This document shows positions 42,453 to 51,081 of a DNA stretch of 52,570 nt, piece by piece. This DNA is from Paenibacillus sp. EZ-K15 (lineage in GTDB: Bacteria; Bacillota; Bacilli; Paenibacillales; Paenibacillaceae). The stretch lies in contig NZ_PDHM01000021.1 in the NCBI RefSeq assembly GCF_002573715.1, forward strand, positions 415,993-468,562, in the 5' to 3' direction. Every line of letters begins with the position of its first letter. Positions within the stretch are counted from its first letter, which is position 1. The notes below the pieces were generated by a model. That model searched no databases and had not been told where the DNA came from. It was given only the letters and a program-made list of their open reading frames with translations. A program made the position numbers and the translations under genes.

Positions 42453-42485
42453 ATAAGGAGTTTCTTTGAACGAATGCTTCTTCTA

Positions 42486-43562
42486 TTAACGGATAGCCGC
42501 GGCGATCAAATCGCCCATTTCTGTCGTGCTGAGCGCCTTGCTCTTATCCACGGCAATGTCTGCTGTCCGATGTCCGGCATCAAGCACCTCGGCAACTGCA
42601 CGTTCAATTGCGTCTGCCGCATCCTCGTAGCCGAACGTAAGGCGGTACATCAGCGCGACGGAAAGAATCGTTGCGATTGGGTTTGCCAAGCCTTGACCGG
42701 CAATGTCCGGTGCCGAACCGTGTACCGGCTCGTACAGACCGAAAGCTCCTTCACCCATGGATGCGGATGCCAGCATGCCGATGGAACCTGTCAGCATCGC
42801 TGCTTCATCGCTTAGAATATCACCGAACATGTTCTCGGTTACGATCACGTCAAAGCTGGACGGACGGCGCAGCAGCTGCATCGCGCAATTGTCTACCAGC
42901 ACATGCTCCAGCTCCACATCCGGATATTCAGGAGCGATGCGGTTTACGGTTTCGCGCCACAAGCGGGACGTTTCCAGCACGTTCGCTTTATCGACAGAAG
43001 CCAGCTTCTTCCGGCGCTTCTGTGCAATCTCGAAGGCTTGATGAACAATGCGCTCTACCTCCGCCGTGTTGTATACACAGGTATCTACCGCTTCTTCCCC
43101 ACCAGCACCTTCGCGTCTGAACTTCTCGCCGAAGTATATGCCTCCTGTCAGCTCACGAACGACCATCAAGTCGGTACCTTCCAGAACTTCAGGCTTCAAT
43201 GTGGACGCATCTTTCAAGCAATCGAAAATGACAGCCGGACGCAGGTTGGAGAACAGGCCAAGCTCTTTACGGATGCCAAGCAATCCGGTTTCCGGACGAA
43301 GCTCCTTCGAATTGTTGTCCCATTTCGGTCCGCCCACCGCACCCAGCAATACAGCATCAGCACTTTTACATACATTCAGCGTTTCTTCTGGCAGCGGCGT
43401 CCCTTTCTCGTCAATGGCAATGCCGCCAAACAGCGCATGTTCCGTCGTAAATGAATATCCGAACACCTCTTCGGTACGTTTAATGATCTTCTCCGCTTCC
43501 GCCACTACTTCAGGGCCGATGCCGTCTCCGGCAATTACCGCGATTTTTTTCGTTTCTGCCAT
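42486..43562 (-). CDS. leuB: 3-isopropylmalate dehydrogenase
   Basis: NAD-dependent oxidative decarboxylation in leucine synthesis. The 358-residue protein has GDGIGPEVVAEAEKI at the N-terminus, the substrate loop ELTGGIYFGEKF, and the metal/cofactor segment TENMFGDILSDEAAML with GSAPDIAGQGLANP. ATG at 43562 follows AAGGAGTGACGAAGA. In Bacillus it follows leuA in the ilv-leu operon; here a 2.3 kb segment with an opposite-strand gene lies between, so leuB needs its own promoter. No clear terminator separates it from the PerR region. Confidence 0.97.
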   Translation of the reverse strand: MAETKKIAVIAGDGIGPEVVAEAEKIIKRTEEVFGYSFTTEHALFGGIAIDEKGTPLPEETLNVCKSADAVLLGAVGGPKWDNNSKELRPETGLLGIRKELGLFSNLRPAVIFDCLKDASTLKPEVLEGTDLMVVRELTGGIYFGEKFRREGAGGEEAVDTCVYNTAEVERIVHQAFEIAQKRRKKLASVDKANVLETSRLWRETVNRIAPEYPDVELEHVLVDNCAMQLLRRPSSFDVIVTENMFGDILSDEAAMLTGSIGMLASASMGEGAFGLYEPVHGSAPDIAGQGLANPIATILSVALMYRLTFGYEDAADAIERAVAEVLDAGHRTADIAVDKSKALSTTEMGDLIAAAIR

Positions 43563-43735
43563 TCTTCGTCACTCCTTATTTATATATACACTGGTCGTAT
43601 TTAATCATCTAGTTACTGTTGTAACATACTTTCCCCTCGATTGACCAAGATATAGAAACTATGAACTTAATTCATTTTGCCTATAAGTAGGGGAAATGTG
43701 ATCAGAGAGATGGCAGCGCCGAAGAGTTGTACAGA

Positions 43736-44014
43736 AGCTTCGAAGAGGTAATGTCGAGAGCGGCTTAAAACGAGTGAGGCTTAATGCGTGGGGCCTTATA
43801 CGAGAGCGGCTTTATGCGAGAGCAGTTTTTGCGAGAGCAGTTTTTGCGAGAGCTTCGAAGAGTTAATGTGGGAGGCTCCGAGTACGTATCGTTCCTCCAA
43901 TCGCTGTTGTCGCCGAATTTCTGGATTGTATTTTAGGGGTTGAAATTCGGCTCCAAAGGCGACCGCTTCGCTTTTCCGGAATCGATTGTCCTCTCCGCTG
44001 CTTCGAAGTTAATG
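43736..44014. repeat. intergenic repeat cluster with short tandem units
   Basis: Direct copies AGCTTCGAAGAGGTAATGT (43736-43754) and AGCTTCGAAGAGTTAATGT (43851-43869) bracket an array of 14-16-base units, including AGCAGTTTTTGCGAG twice in perfect tandem (43821-43850) and AGCGGCTTTATGCGAG and AGCGGCTTAAAACGAG variants. A partial third copy of CTTCGAAGTTAATG lies near 44000. No gene is supported here; reading frames are short and repetitive. Confidence 0.75.
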
Positions 44015-44051
44015 GATTGGCGGGCCTCCGGAGAAGAGCACATCTCCCTGA

Positions 44052-44128
44052 CCACAAGGGTGGTGGGAGGTAGAAGAGCCGCCCTATGCATAAAGCATGG
44101 GGCGGCTCTTGAAGGTAACCTCTTGTGG
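44052..44128. repeat. large nested inverted repeat
   Basis: An outer stem CCACAAG/CTTGTGG (44052-44058, 44122-44128) encloses an 11-bp perfect stem AAGAGCCGCCC/GGGCGGCTCTT (44074-44084, 44100-44110). No T run follows on the plus strand, so it is not a plain terminator. The next 200 bases on the plus strand (44130-44340) are pyrimidine-rich low-complexity DNA with recurring TTACTCC, with no gene seen. Confidence 0.75.
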
Positions 44129-44350
44129 AGGGATTTGGTTACTCCTAGGCTTTCTTTTTGCTGGTTGTTTCTTGTTTCTTTTTTCTTGCTACTTACTCCT
44201 ACCATTTGTTCTTACTCAAGCTTCTTACTCCTTCATCCTTGAGCTTTGATCCTTGCTCCTACTAGTTGCCACGTTCCTGCTACTTTCGATCCTCCATCCA
44301 TCTCCCGCTTCTGCCTTTAACTGGCCAACTCCAGGAAGAGAGAAGGAATA

Positions 44351-44527
44351 TTACAAGTCGGCTTTTTGGAACAACTCGTCAAGGTCTGGCACCTGAATGG
44401 GATGCTTCTTCTGGAAATCGTTGAACAGTCTTTCCCGGAGCTCGTAATAACTTTCCATGCCCTTCATGCTCTCGTCCGACAAGATGCTCTGGATGAATTT
44501 GCTGTTGTAGAGCGAGGTTTGATAGCC
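44351..44527 (-). pseudogene. 3' remnant of an unidentified gene
   Basis: On the minus strand a 58-codon open stretch ends with TAA at 44351. It has protein-like composition (KFIQSILSDESMKGMESYY, then KKHPIQVPDLDELFQKADL) but no start codon with a ribosome binding site, and an in-frame TAG directly upstream. It looks like the surviving C-terminus of a helical protein whose upstream part is lost. The family is not recognised. It lies beside repeats and just before the aldo/keto reductase gene. Confidence 0.5.
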
Positions 44528-44571
44528 CTAGATAAACCTCATCACTGCTCTAAAACTCTTCACGCCGTTAG

Positions 44572-44599
44572 TTACATTTTTCTGCCAATACGCTACAAT
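44572..44599 (+). promoter_or_regulatory. promoter of the aldo/keto reductase gene
   Basis: TTACAT at 44572-44577 and TACAAT at 44594-44599 with a 16-base spacer, about 50 bases before the start. Confidence 0.5.
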
Positions 44600-44649
44600 A
44601 GGGGTGAATTTGTCTTATACCCTAAACGACCAAGGAGTGATCATTGATT

Positions 44650-45630
44650 ATGCAGTACACTGCTCTAGGTAAATCCGGTATGAAAGTAAGTCGTTTGTGT
44701 CTGGGGACGATGAATTTCGGTCCTGCCACGGATGAAAAGGAAGCTTTCCGCATCATGGATGCAGCGCTTGACGCCGGCGTCAACTTCTTCGATACGGCCA
44801 ATGTCTACGGCTGGGGCGAGAACTCCGGGCTGACCGAAACCATTATCGGACGCTGGTTTAATCAAGGCGGGGGCCGCCGCGAGAAAGTCGTTTTGGCTAC
44901 CAAATTCTACGGCTCCATGAGTGATCCTCTGGATGGCCCCAACAATGAAGCCGGACTATCAAGCTATAAACTGCGCCGTCATCTGGAAGCATCGCTGAAG
45001 CGTCTGCAGACAGATCATATCGAGCTGTACCAAATGCATCACGTGGATCCTTCTGTCACATGGGACGAGCTGTGGGGAGCTTTTGAGGTTGCGGTTCATC
45101 AAGGAAAAATCGGATATGTCGGATCCAGCAACTTTGCGGGCTGGCAGATTGCGGTTGCACAAGCCGCAGCTCAGAGCCGGCACTTCCTCGGCTTGGTTTC
45201 CGAGCAACATAAATACAGTCTAACTTGTCGATTACCGGAACTCGAAGTGCTTCCCGCTTCACAGAAGCTCGGACTCGGCGTCATTCCATGGAGTCCGCTG
45301 GACGGCGGGCTGTTGGGACGCAATGCGCTTAAGAAAATAGAAGGCACGCGCAGCGGAGGCAACGCGGAACGCGTGGAGAAGTATCGCTCGCAGCTGGAAC
45401 AGTTCGCGGCACTCTGCCAGGAGCTGGGCGAACCGCAGGACAATGTCGCCCTTGCCTGGGTGCTTAAGAACCCGGCGGTTACGGGACCGATTATCGGGCC
45501 GCGCACGCTGGAGCAATTCGAAAGCTCCCTGCGCTCGCTTGAGATTGAACTCGATGAATCCGTGATGAAGCGTCTGGATGAAATCTTCCCGGGTCCGGGC
45601 GGCGCTGCTCCGCAGGCCTACGCCTGGTAA
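44650..45630 (+). CDS. aldo/keto reductase
   Basis: NADPH-dependent oxidoreductase of the AKR fold, 326 residues, with GTMNFGPATDEKEA, the catalytic aspartate and tyrosine in FFDTANVYGWGENS, lysine in LATKF, histidine in QMHHVD and the cofactor segment GSSNFAGWQIA. The physiological substrate is unknown. The ATG at 44650 has GGAGTGA 9 bases upstream; a TTG two codons earlier is possible. It lies on the opposite strand to the surrounding ilv-leu genes and is flanked by gene debris and repeats, suggesting insertion. Confidence 0.9.
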   Translation: MQYTALGKSGMKVSRLCLGTMNFGPATDEKEAFRIMDAALDAGVNFFDTANVYGWGENSGLTETIIGRWFNQGGGRREKVVLATKFYGSMSDPLDGPNNEAGLSSYKLRRHLEASLKRLQTDHIELYQMHHVDPSVTWDELWGAFEVAVHQGKIGYVGSSNFAGWQIAVAQAAAQSRHFLGLVSEQHKYSLTCRLPELEVLPASQKLGLGVIPWSPLDGGLLGRNALKKIEGTRSGGNAERVEKYRSQLEQFAALCQELGEPQDNVALAWVLKNPAVTGPIIGPRTLEQFESSLRSLEIELDESVMKRLDEIFPGPGGAAPQAYAW

Positions 45631-45790
45631 GATTCGGATTCCGCTTGGGGCGCCAAAATAAAACTCTGCCTTATCTCGTGGATCAGCTGCATCAAGCCGG
45701 TATCGGCGCACTGCTATGCGGCGTTAAGGGCTCGGTGCAAGTGTCTTGATACCAGCATTACACGTCTGGCCAACAGTTTAATAAAACAAT

Positions 45791-45828
45791 TAAAAGAGGA
45801 GCCGCTTCAACAGCGGCCCCTCTTTTTC
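45791..45828. terminator. bidirectional terminator between the aldo/keto reductase gene and leuA
   Basis: AGAGGAGCCGCT and AGCGGCCCCTCT form a strong stem with TTTTTC on the plus strand and TTTTAATTG on the minus strand. It can end both converging transcripts. The 160 bases between the reductase stop and this hairpin hold no convincing gene. Confidence 0.88.
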
Positions 45829-45887
45829 ATGGTATGCTCCTTCAGTGCTCACACTGCGATCAGAGCTCCCATCACGCCAAGTATGGA

Positions 45888-47426
45888 TTACAGCGTAGCG
45901 TGCTCGCGTCGGCTAAACGTTTTGCGTTTCTCGATCAGAACGTTAACCGCATCCACGTAAGCTCGTGCACTCGCCTCCAAAATGTCCGTGCTCAAGCCGC
46001 GGCCTTGTGCGGCCACGTCGTTCTGCGACAGCACCACATGCACCTCGCCTTGAGCATCCTTGCCATGCGTAACCGACTTGATGGAATAATCCGCAAGCGT
46101 AACCTCTTCTCCGGTCACCTTGTCGATCGCGTTATAGATCGCGTCCACGGAACCATTGCCCTCGGCCTCTCCCTCAATCGTCTGCTCCGCAGTCGCAATG
46201 CGAACCCGCGCCGTCGGCGTAGATTCATTGCCGTAAGCAACAAAGATTGTTTCCAGTTTGAACACTTCCGGCGTATCGATCAGTTTCTCTTCCAGCAGAG
46301 CCAGCAGATCCTCATCGGATACTTCCTTCTTCTTGTCGGCCAGCACTTTGAATTTGGCGAATGCATCATTCACCTGTTCCTCGCTCAGTTCATACCCCAG
46401 ATCCAGCAACTTCTCCCGGAAAGCATGGCGGCCGGAGTGTTTGCCTAACACCAGCTTGCTTTCTTTGAGCCCGATGGACTCCGGCGTCATAATTTCGTAG
46501 GTCGTCTTCTCTTTCAGCATGCCATCCTGATGAATGCCCGATTCATGAGCGAATGCGTTCGCGCCGACAATCGCTTTGTTGCCCGGTACAACCATACCGG
46601 TCAGCTTGCTCACAAGGCGGCTCGTGCGGGCGATTTCCGTCAGTGCCAGCCCCGTCTTCGCTCCGAAAAATTCGGAACGCGTCTCCAGCGCCATCGCAAT
46701 TTCCTCAATCGCGGTGTTACCTGCACGTTCACCGATTCCGTTGATCGTTCCTTCGATCTGATCGGCCCCGTTCAGAATGGCGGCAAGGGTGTTCGCCGTC
46801 GCCATGCCCAGATCGTTATGGCAATGCGCGCTCAGCTGCACCTTCTCGATGTCCGGAACATTTTCCTTCAAGTATTTGAAGATGGCCCCGTACTCCGAAG
46901 GATTCAAATAACCCACGGTATCCGGAATGTTCACGACATTGGCTCCTTCGCGCACAGCCATGCCGACAACCTCTGCCATGAAATCCAGCTCCGTCCGGCC
47001 GGCATCCTCCAGGGAAAACTCCACTTTGGAAAAGTATTTCTTTGCATAACGGATCGAGGCCTGCGCCGTTTCCAGCACCTGCTGCTTCTCCATCCGCAGC
47101 TTAAACTTGCGGTGAATCGGGGAAGTGGCCAGGAACACATGAATGCATGGATCCTGTGCACCCTGAAGCGCTTCGCGAACCGCATCGATGTCACTCTCTC
47201 TGGAGCGTGACAATCCAATGACCGTGACGTCCTTAACCGCGCGTGCTACTGCGTTCACAGCAGCAAGGTCACCGGGTGACGCTGCTGGAAACCCTGCTTC
47301 CATGCGGTCGATTTTCAACTTTTCGAGTTGAAGGGCAATTTCCACCTTTTCCCGAGTGTTCAAATTCACGCCAGGAGATTGTTCTCCATCTCTCAGCGTT
47401 GTATCAAAGACATAAATCTTTCGCAT
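45888..47426 (-). CDS. leuA: 2-isopropylmalate synthase
   Basis: Condenses acetyl-CoA with 2-oxoisovalerate, the first step to leucine. The 512-residue protein has the DTTLRDGEQSPG catalytic start, the metal-binding SAHCHNDLGMA, GIGERAGNTAIEE and HESGIHQDGM, then the C-terminal regulatory domain that binds leucine (TARVRIATAEQTIEGEAEG). ATG at 47426 follows AAGGAGGTGCCGAC; a longer in-frame start is less likely. It is the last gene of the ilvB-ilvN-ilvC-leuA run, 167 bases after ilvC. Confidence 0.97.
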   Translation of the reverse strand: MRKIYVFDTTLRDGEQSPGVNLNTREKVEIALQLEKLKIDRMEAGFPAASPGDLAAVNAVARAVKDVTVIGLSRSRESDIDAVREALQGAQDPCIHVFLATSPIHRKFKLRMEKQQVLETAQASIRYAKKYFSKVEFSLEDAGRTELDFMAEVVGMAVREGANVVNIPDTVGYLNPSEYGAIFKYLKENVPDIEKVQLSAHCHNDLGMATANTLAAILNGADQIEGTINGIGERAGNTAIEEIAMALETRSEFFGAKTGLALTEIARTSRLVSKLTGMVVPGNKAIVGANAFAHESGIHQDGMLKEKTTYEIMTPESIGLKESKLVLGKHSGRHAFREKLLDLGYELSEEQVNDAFAKFKVLADKKKEVSDEDLLALLEEKLIDTPEVFKLETIFVAYGNESTPTARVRIATAEQTIEGEAEGNGSVDAIYNAIDKVTGEEVTLADYSIKSVTHGKDAQGEVHVVLSQNDVAAQGRGLSTDILEASARAYVDAVNVLIEKRKTFSRREHATL

Positions 47427-47464
47427 GTCGGCACCTCCTTGAAGTTTATCGCTTGACGTAAACA

Positions 47465-47500
47465 TCCGGCGGCAGGTTGACTTAATCCCCTGCCGCCGGC
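47465..47500 (-). promoter_or_regulatory. strong hairpin between ilvC and leuA
   Basis: GCCGGCGGCAGG and CCTGCCGCCGG form an 11-bp GC-rich stem in the spacer. On the minus strand only ATGTTTACG follows, so termination would be weak. A 3' stem here could protect an ilvC transcript from decay after processing. Confidence 0.75.
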
Positions 47501-47593
47501 TGCTTAATCTAACGGGTCCCTTGCAGCAGCACCATCCATCTCATGCTTGACTGCTCTATACCCGGAAGAATTCCTTATGAATTCTATATATTC

Positions 47594-48586
47594 TTATTTC
47601 TTGATCCAATGCATCATTTCACGAAGCTCGGCACCAACCACTTCAATCGGATGCTCGGACTCGTTGCGGCGGGTAGCGGTCAGGAACGCGCGTCCCGATT
47701 GGTTCTCAAGGATAAAGTCGCGAGCGAATTTACCTTGTTGAATATCGGAAAGGACTTCTTTCATTGCCTTCTTCGTATCTTCGGTTACCACACGCGGGCC
47801 TGTTACATAATCGCCGTACTCCGCCGTGTTACTGATGGAGTCGCGCATGCTTGCAAGACCACCCTCATAGATCATGTCCACGATCAGTTTCAGTTCATGC
47901 AGACACTCGAAGTATGCCATTTCCGGCGCGTATCCAGCTTCAGTCAACGTTTCGAAACCGGCTTTAACCAATGCGGATACACCGCCGCATAACACGGCTT
48001 GCTCACCGAACAAGTCTGTTTCGGTTTCTTCGCGGAAGGAAGTTTCGATAACGCCTGCACGAGTACAACCAATACCTTTGGCATAAGCAAGACCGATCGC
48101 CTTAGCTTGTCCAGTTGCATCTTTCTCGATTGCGATCAATCCAGGTACGCCAAAGCCTTCAACATACGTACGACGAACCATGTGGCCCGGGGATTTAGGT
48201 GCAACCAGAAGGACGTCGTTGTCTTTAGGAGCTACGATTTGACCAAAATGAACGTTGAAACCGTGGGAGAACATCAGTGCCGCGCCTTTTTTCAAGTTTG
48301 GCTCGATATCGTTCTTGTACACCGCTGCTTGCGTTTCGTCCGGCATCAGGATTTGTACTACATCTGCACGGCTAACAGCTTCGGCTACAGGAAGTACTTC
48401 GAAACCATCGTTTTTCGCTTTGTCGAACGACTTGCCTTCACGAAGGCCAATGACAACCTGAAGTCCGCTATCGCGCAGGTTTTGCGCTTGCGCATGACCT
48501 TGGCTTCCATAACCGATAACCGCGATCGTTTTGTCTTTCAACACGCTGAGTTCTGCATCTTGTTCATAATAAGTAGTAATTGCCAT
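47594..48586 (-). CDS. ilvC: ketol-acid reductoisomerase
   Basis: NADPH-dependent isomerisation and reduction of acetolactate and acetohydroxybutyrate, common to valine, leucine and isoleucine synthesis. The 330-residue class I enzyme has the Rossmann motif VIGYGSQGHAQAQNLRDSG, the catalytic APKSPGHMVRR and E-rich metal sites in EETETDLFGEQAVLCGG. ATG at 48586 follows AAAGGAGGAC. It is flanked by strong hairpins on both sides within the ilv-leu operon. Confidence 0.98.
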   Translation of the reverse strand: MAITTYYEQDAELSVLKDKTIAVIGYGSQGHAQAQNLRDSGLQVVIGLREGKSFDKAKNDGFEVLPVAEAVSRADVVQILMPDETQAAVYKNDIEPNLKKGAALMFSHGFNVHFGQIVAPKDNDVLLVAPKSPGHMVRRTYVEGFGVPGLIAIEKDATGQAKAIGLAYAKGIGCTRAGVIETSFREETETDLFGEQAVLCGGVSALVKAGFETLTEAGYAPEMAYFECLHELKLIVDMIYEGGLASMRDSISNTAEYGDYVTGPRVVTEDTKKAMKEVLSDIQQGKFARDFILENQSGRAFLTATRRNESEHPIEVVGAELREMMHWIKK

Positions 48587-48624
48587 TTGTATAAGTCCTC
48601 CTTTGATTTTAAAGACCCTTCATG

Positions 48625-48682
48625 ATGAGCGGGTATCTCAATAGACCAATCCCTTTTCCGATCTGCTGAGACACCCGCTCAT
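48625..48682 (-). promoter_or_regulatory. 16-bp stem between ilvN and ilvC
   Basis: ATGAGCGGGTGTCTCA and TGAGATACCCGCTCAT pair over 16 bases (one G-U) around a 26-base loop, just upstream of the ilvC ribosome binding site. No T run follows. It may mark an mRNA processing site or stabilise the ilvC 5' end. Confidence 0.75.
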
Positions 48683-48751
48683 GCCATGCAGGTGTCTAAC
48701 GCTTATATTGCGATAACTTTGTCATCCGGATAAAAGAAAAACGTAAAATCA

Positions 48752-49237
48752 TTACGCATTACCGCGAATCATCGCGGTAACTCCGGTACGGGAAAGCTCC
48801 TGGATGCCATACGGCTTAAGCAGCTCGATCATGGCATCGATTTTGACGGTATCGCCAACCACCTGAACCATCAGGTTTGCTGTGCCGATATCCACGACGG
48901 ATGCACGGAAAGTCTCGACAACACCCATAATTTCCGGTCTGGACGATGGCTCGGCTTTTACTTTGATCAGGGCGAGCTCTCTGGCTACCATCGGTTTCGA
49001 GCTCAGGTTGATGACTTTAATGACATCGATCAGCTTGTAAAGCTGCTTCTCCACCTGTTCCAGCGTCGTTTCATCACCGGTGGTTACGATAACCATCCGG
49101 GACAAACCGGATTCCTCCGACTGTCCCACGGTAATGCTCTCGATGTTAAAGCCCCTGCGTCCGAATAACCCCGATACGCGCTGCAGGACACCCGGCTGGT
49201 CGTTCACTAGTACGGCAATGGTATGTTTTGTACTCAT
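48752..49237 (-). CDS. ilvN: acetolactate synthase small (regulatory) subunit
   Basis: Regulatory partner of IlvB that confers valine feedback. The 161-residue protein has an N-terminal ACT domain (IAVLVNDQPGVLQRVSGLFG, FNIESITVGQSEE) and a second ACT-like half. ATG at 49237 lies 1 base after the ilvB stop codon, with GGGGGATGCG inside ilvB serving as the ribosome binding site, so the subunits are translationally coupled. It is also named ilvH in Bacillus. Confidence 0.96.
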   Translation of the reverse strand: MSTKHTIAVLVNDQPGVLQRVSGLFGRRGFNIESITVGQSEESGLSRMVIVTTGDETTLEQVEKQLYKLIDVIKVINLSSKPMVARELALIKVKAEPSSRPEIMGVVETFRASVVDIGTANLMVQVVGDTVKIDAMIELLKPYGIQELSRTGVTAMIRGNA

Positions 49238-49238
49238 C

Positions 49239-50981
49239 TTACGCATCCCCCATCAGCATTTGATCGATTGTCGACCCTTGCGTCACCATCGGATACACGT
49301 TCTCGCCTTTCTCTACAACGAATTCAACGAGGACGGGTCCCGGTGTTTCCATCGCTTCGACCCAAGCACGCTGTGCTTCTTCTTTCGTGGTGGCACGAAG
49401 TCCTTTGACACCGTAGGCTTCAGCCAGCTTGACGAAATCAGGGCTGCCTGCCAGATCGATGTGGCTGTAACGGTTATCGTAAATCAGCTCCTGCCATTGA
49501 CGAACCATGCCGAGCACCTGGTTGTTGATAACAACGATTTTTACCGGAATGTTGTTGATGGCACAGATGGCAAGTTCTTGCGAACACATCTGCATACCGC
49601 CATCCCCGTTGATCGAAATAACCAGGCGATCCGGATGCGCCATCTGGGCACCAATAGCGGATGGGAATCCGAAGCCCATCGTTCCGAGACCGCCGGAGGT
49701 GATCCAGGAACGCGGCTGGTTGAACTTGTAATACTGAGCGGACCACATTTGGTGCTGACCAACGTCAGTCGTTACAATCGCTTCACCCTTCGTGGTGTCG
49801 TTCAGCATTTCGATAACCCATTGCGGTTTCAGCACCGTATCCGAATCGACGTAACGGTATGGGTATTCAGCTTTCCATTTTTTAATCTGGTCTCTCCAAG
49901 CATCTGCTTTCGCTGCGTATGGAACGAGCGGATTCAGCATCTCAAACACGGTCTTCACGTCTCCGACAATCGGGATATCGGTTGGCACGTTCTTGCCGAT
50001 CTCAGCCGGATCGATGTCGATATGAACAATCTTCGCATGTGGCGCGAATCCGTCGAGCTTACCTGTAACCCTGTCATCGAATCTTGCCCCGATGTTGATC
50101 AGCAGGTCCGACTGCTGAATCCCATGGTTCGATGTGTAGGTTCCGTGCATGCCCGGCATTCCTGTCCACAAGTCATGACCACTCGGGAAAGCACCCAGAC
50201 CGAGGAGCGTTGTCGTGATCGGAATCCCCGATTTGTTCACGAATTCGTACAGCCCTTCATGAGCTCCGGAGTAAATCACCCCGCCGCCAGCAATAATCAT
50301 CGGACGCTCAGCTTCCTCAATCGCGCGGGCCAGCTTATCCAACTGAAGTTTGTTTGGTACCGTCCGAGGATTATATCCTCTCAGTTGAATTCGTTCTTCC
50401 GGCTGGAACAGCGTCGTTGCCGCGGATACATCCTTCGGAATATCGATCAGTACCGGACCTTTGCGGCCGGTTGAAGCGATATGGAAGGCTTCGTGAATCA
50501 CCCTTGGCAGATCCTTTACATCTCTTACCAGATAGCTATGTTTCGTAATCGGCATCGTGATACCCGTAATGTCCGCTTCCTGGAAAGCGTCCGTACCGAT
50601 CAGGGTTGTTGCAACGTTACCGGTTATAACAACGAGCGGAACGGAATCCATATAAGCTGTTGCGATACCGGTCACAAGGTTCGTTGCCCCCGGTCCTGAA
50701 GTCGCTATGCACACACCGACTTTGCCGCTTGCGCGAGCGTAACCGTCAGCCGCATGAATGGCGCCTTGTTCGTGACGGGTCAAGACATGGTTAAAGTCCT
50801 CAAAACCATACATGGCATCGTAGATGTACAGGACCGCTCCGCCCGGATACCCGAAGACGCATTCGACACCTTCGAGCAGAAGACTCCGAAGCAAGATTTC
50901 CGATCCGGTAATCACTTCAGGCTTCAACCATTTCTCTCGTAATTGTTCTGTAGACCGCACTTCTGGAGTTTGCGCGCTCAT
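49239..50981 (-). CDS. ilvB: acetolactate synthase large (catalytic) subunit
   Basis: ThDP- and FAD-dependent condensation of two pyruvates, or pyruvate and 2-oxobutyrate. The 580-residue protein has the catalytic glutamate region CVFGYPGGAVL, the FAD domain, and the ThDP motif SINGDGGMQMCSQELAIC...NN. ATG at 50981 follows GAGAGGAGGATGACTG. It heads the ilvB-ilvN-ilvC-leuA operon behind a leucine T-box. Confidence 0.97.
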   Translation of the reverse strand: MSAQTPEVRSTEQLREKWLKPEVITGSEILLRSLLLEGVECVFGYPGGAVLYIYDAMYGFEDFNHVLTRHEQGAIHAADGYARASGKVGVCIATSGPGATNLVTGIATAYMDSVPLVVITGNVATTLIGTDAFQEADITGITMPITKHSYLVRDVKDLPRVIHEAFHIASTGRKGPVLIDIPKDVSAATTLFQPEERIQLRGYNPRTVPNKLQLDKLARAIEEAERPMIIAGGGVIYSGAHEGLYEFVNKSGIPITTTLLGLGAFPSGHDLWTGMPGMHGTYTSNHGIQQSDLLINIGARFDDRVTGKLDGFAPHAKIVHIDIDPAEIGKNVPTDIPIVGDVKTVFEMLNPLVPYAAKADAWRDQIKKWKAEYPYRYVDSDTVLKPQWVIEMLNDTTKGEAIVTTDVGQHQMWSAQYYKFNQPRSWITSGGLGTMGFGFPSAIGAQMAHPDRLVISINGDGGMQMCSQELAICAINNIPVKIVVINNQVLGMVRQWQELIYDNRYSHIDLAGSPDFVKLAEAYGVKGLRATTKEEAQRAWVEAMETPGPVLVEFVVEKGENVYPMVTQGSTIDQMLMGDA

Positions 50982-51023
50982 CAGTCATCCTCCTCTCAAA
51001 TATTGGCACTCTTCATTCAAGCA

Positions 51024-51081
51024 ACAAAAAAACCTTCCGTCGCCACACCCGGAGTATCTCCGTGTGAGGGACGAAAGGTTT
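51024..51081 (-). terminator. T-box-controlled terminator of ilvB
   Basis: On the minus strand AAACCTTTCGTCCCTCACAC and GTGTGGCGACGGAAGGTTT form a long stem followed by a T run. Confidence 0.93.

Noticed and set aside
43801..43860. Short tandem units resembling a CRISPR array
   Set aside because: Units are 14-16 bases and contiguous, with no unique spacers and no cas genes nearby.
44050..44075. AAGGGTGGTGGGAGG, reminiscent of a T-box sequence on the plus strand
   Set aside because: It lacks the TACCGCG half, has no Stem I or terminator, and no biosynthetic or synthetase gene follows on that strand.
43940..44242. 100-codon plus-strand frame over the repeat region
   Set aside because: It has no ribosome binding site and spans inverted repeats and low-complexity DNA; a translated repeat is the likelier explanation.
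45660..45752. Protein-like 30-codon stretch after the aldo/keto reductase
   Set aside because: Too short and without a start or a recognised family to be listed as a feature; noted only as possible debris.
49080..50474. 464-codon plus-strand frame opposite ilvB
   Set aside because: It is antisense to the highly conserved ilvB, has no binding site and matches no family pattern.
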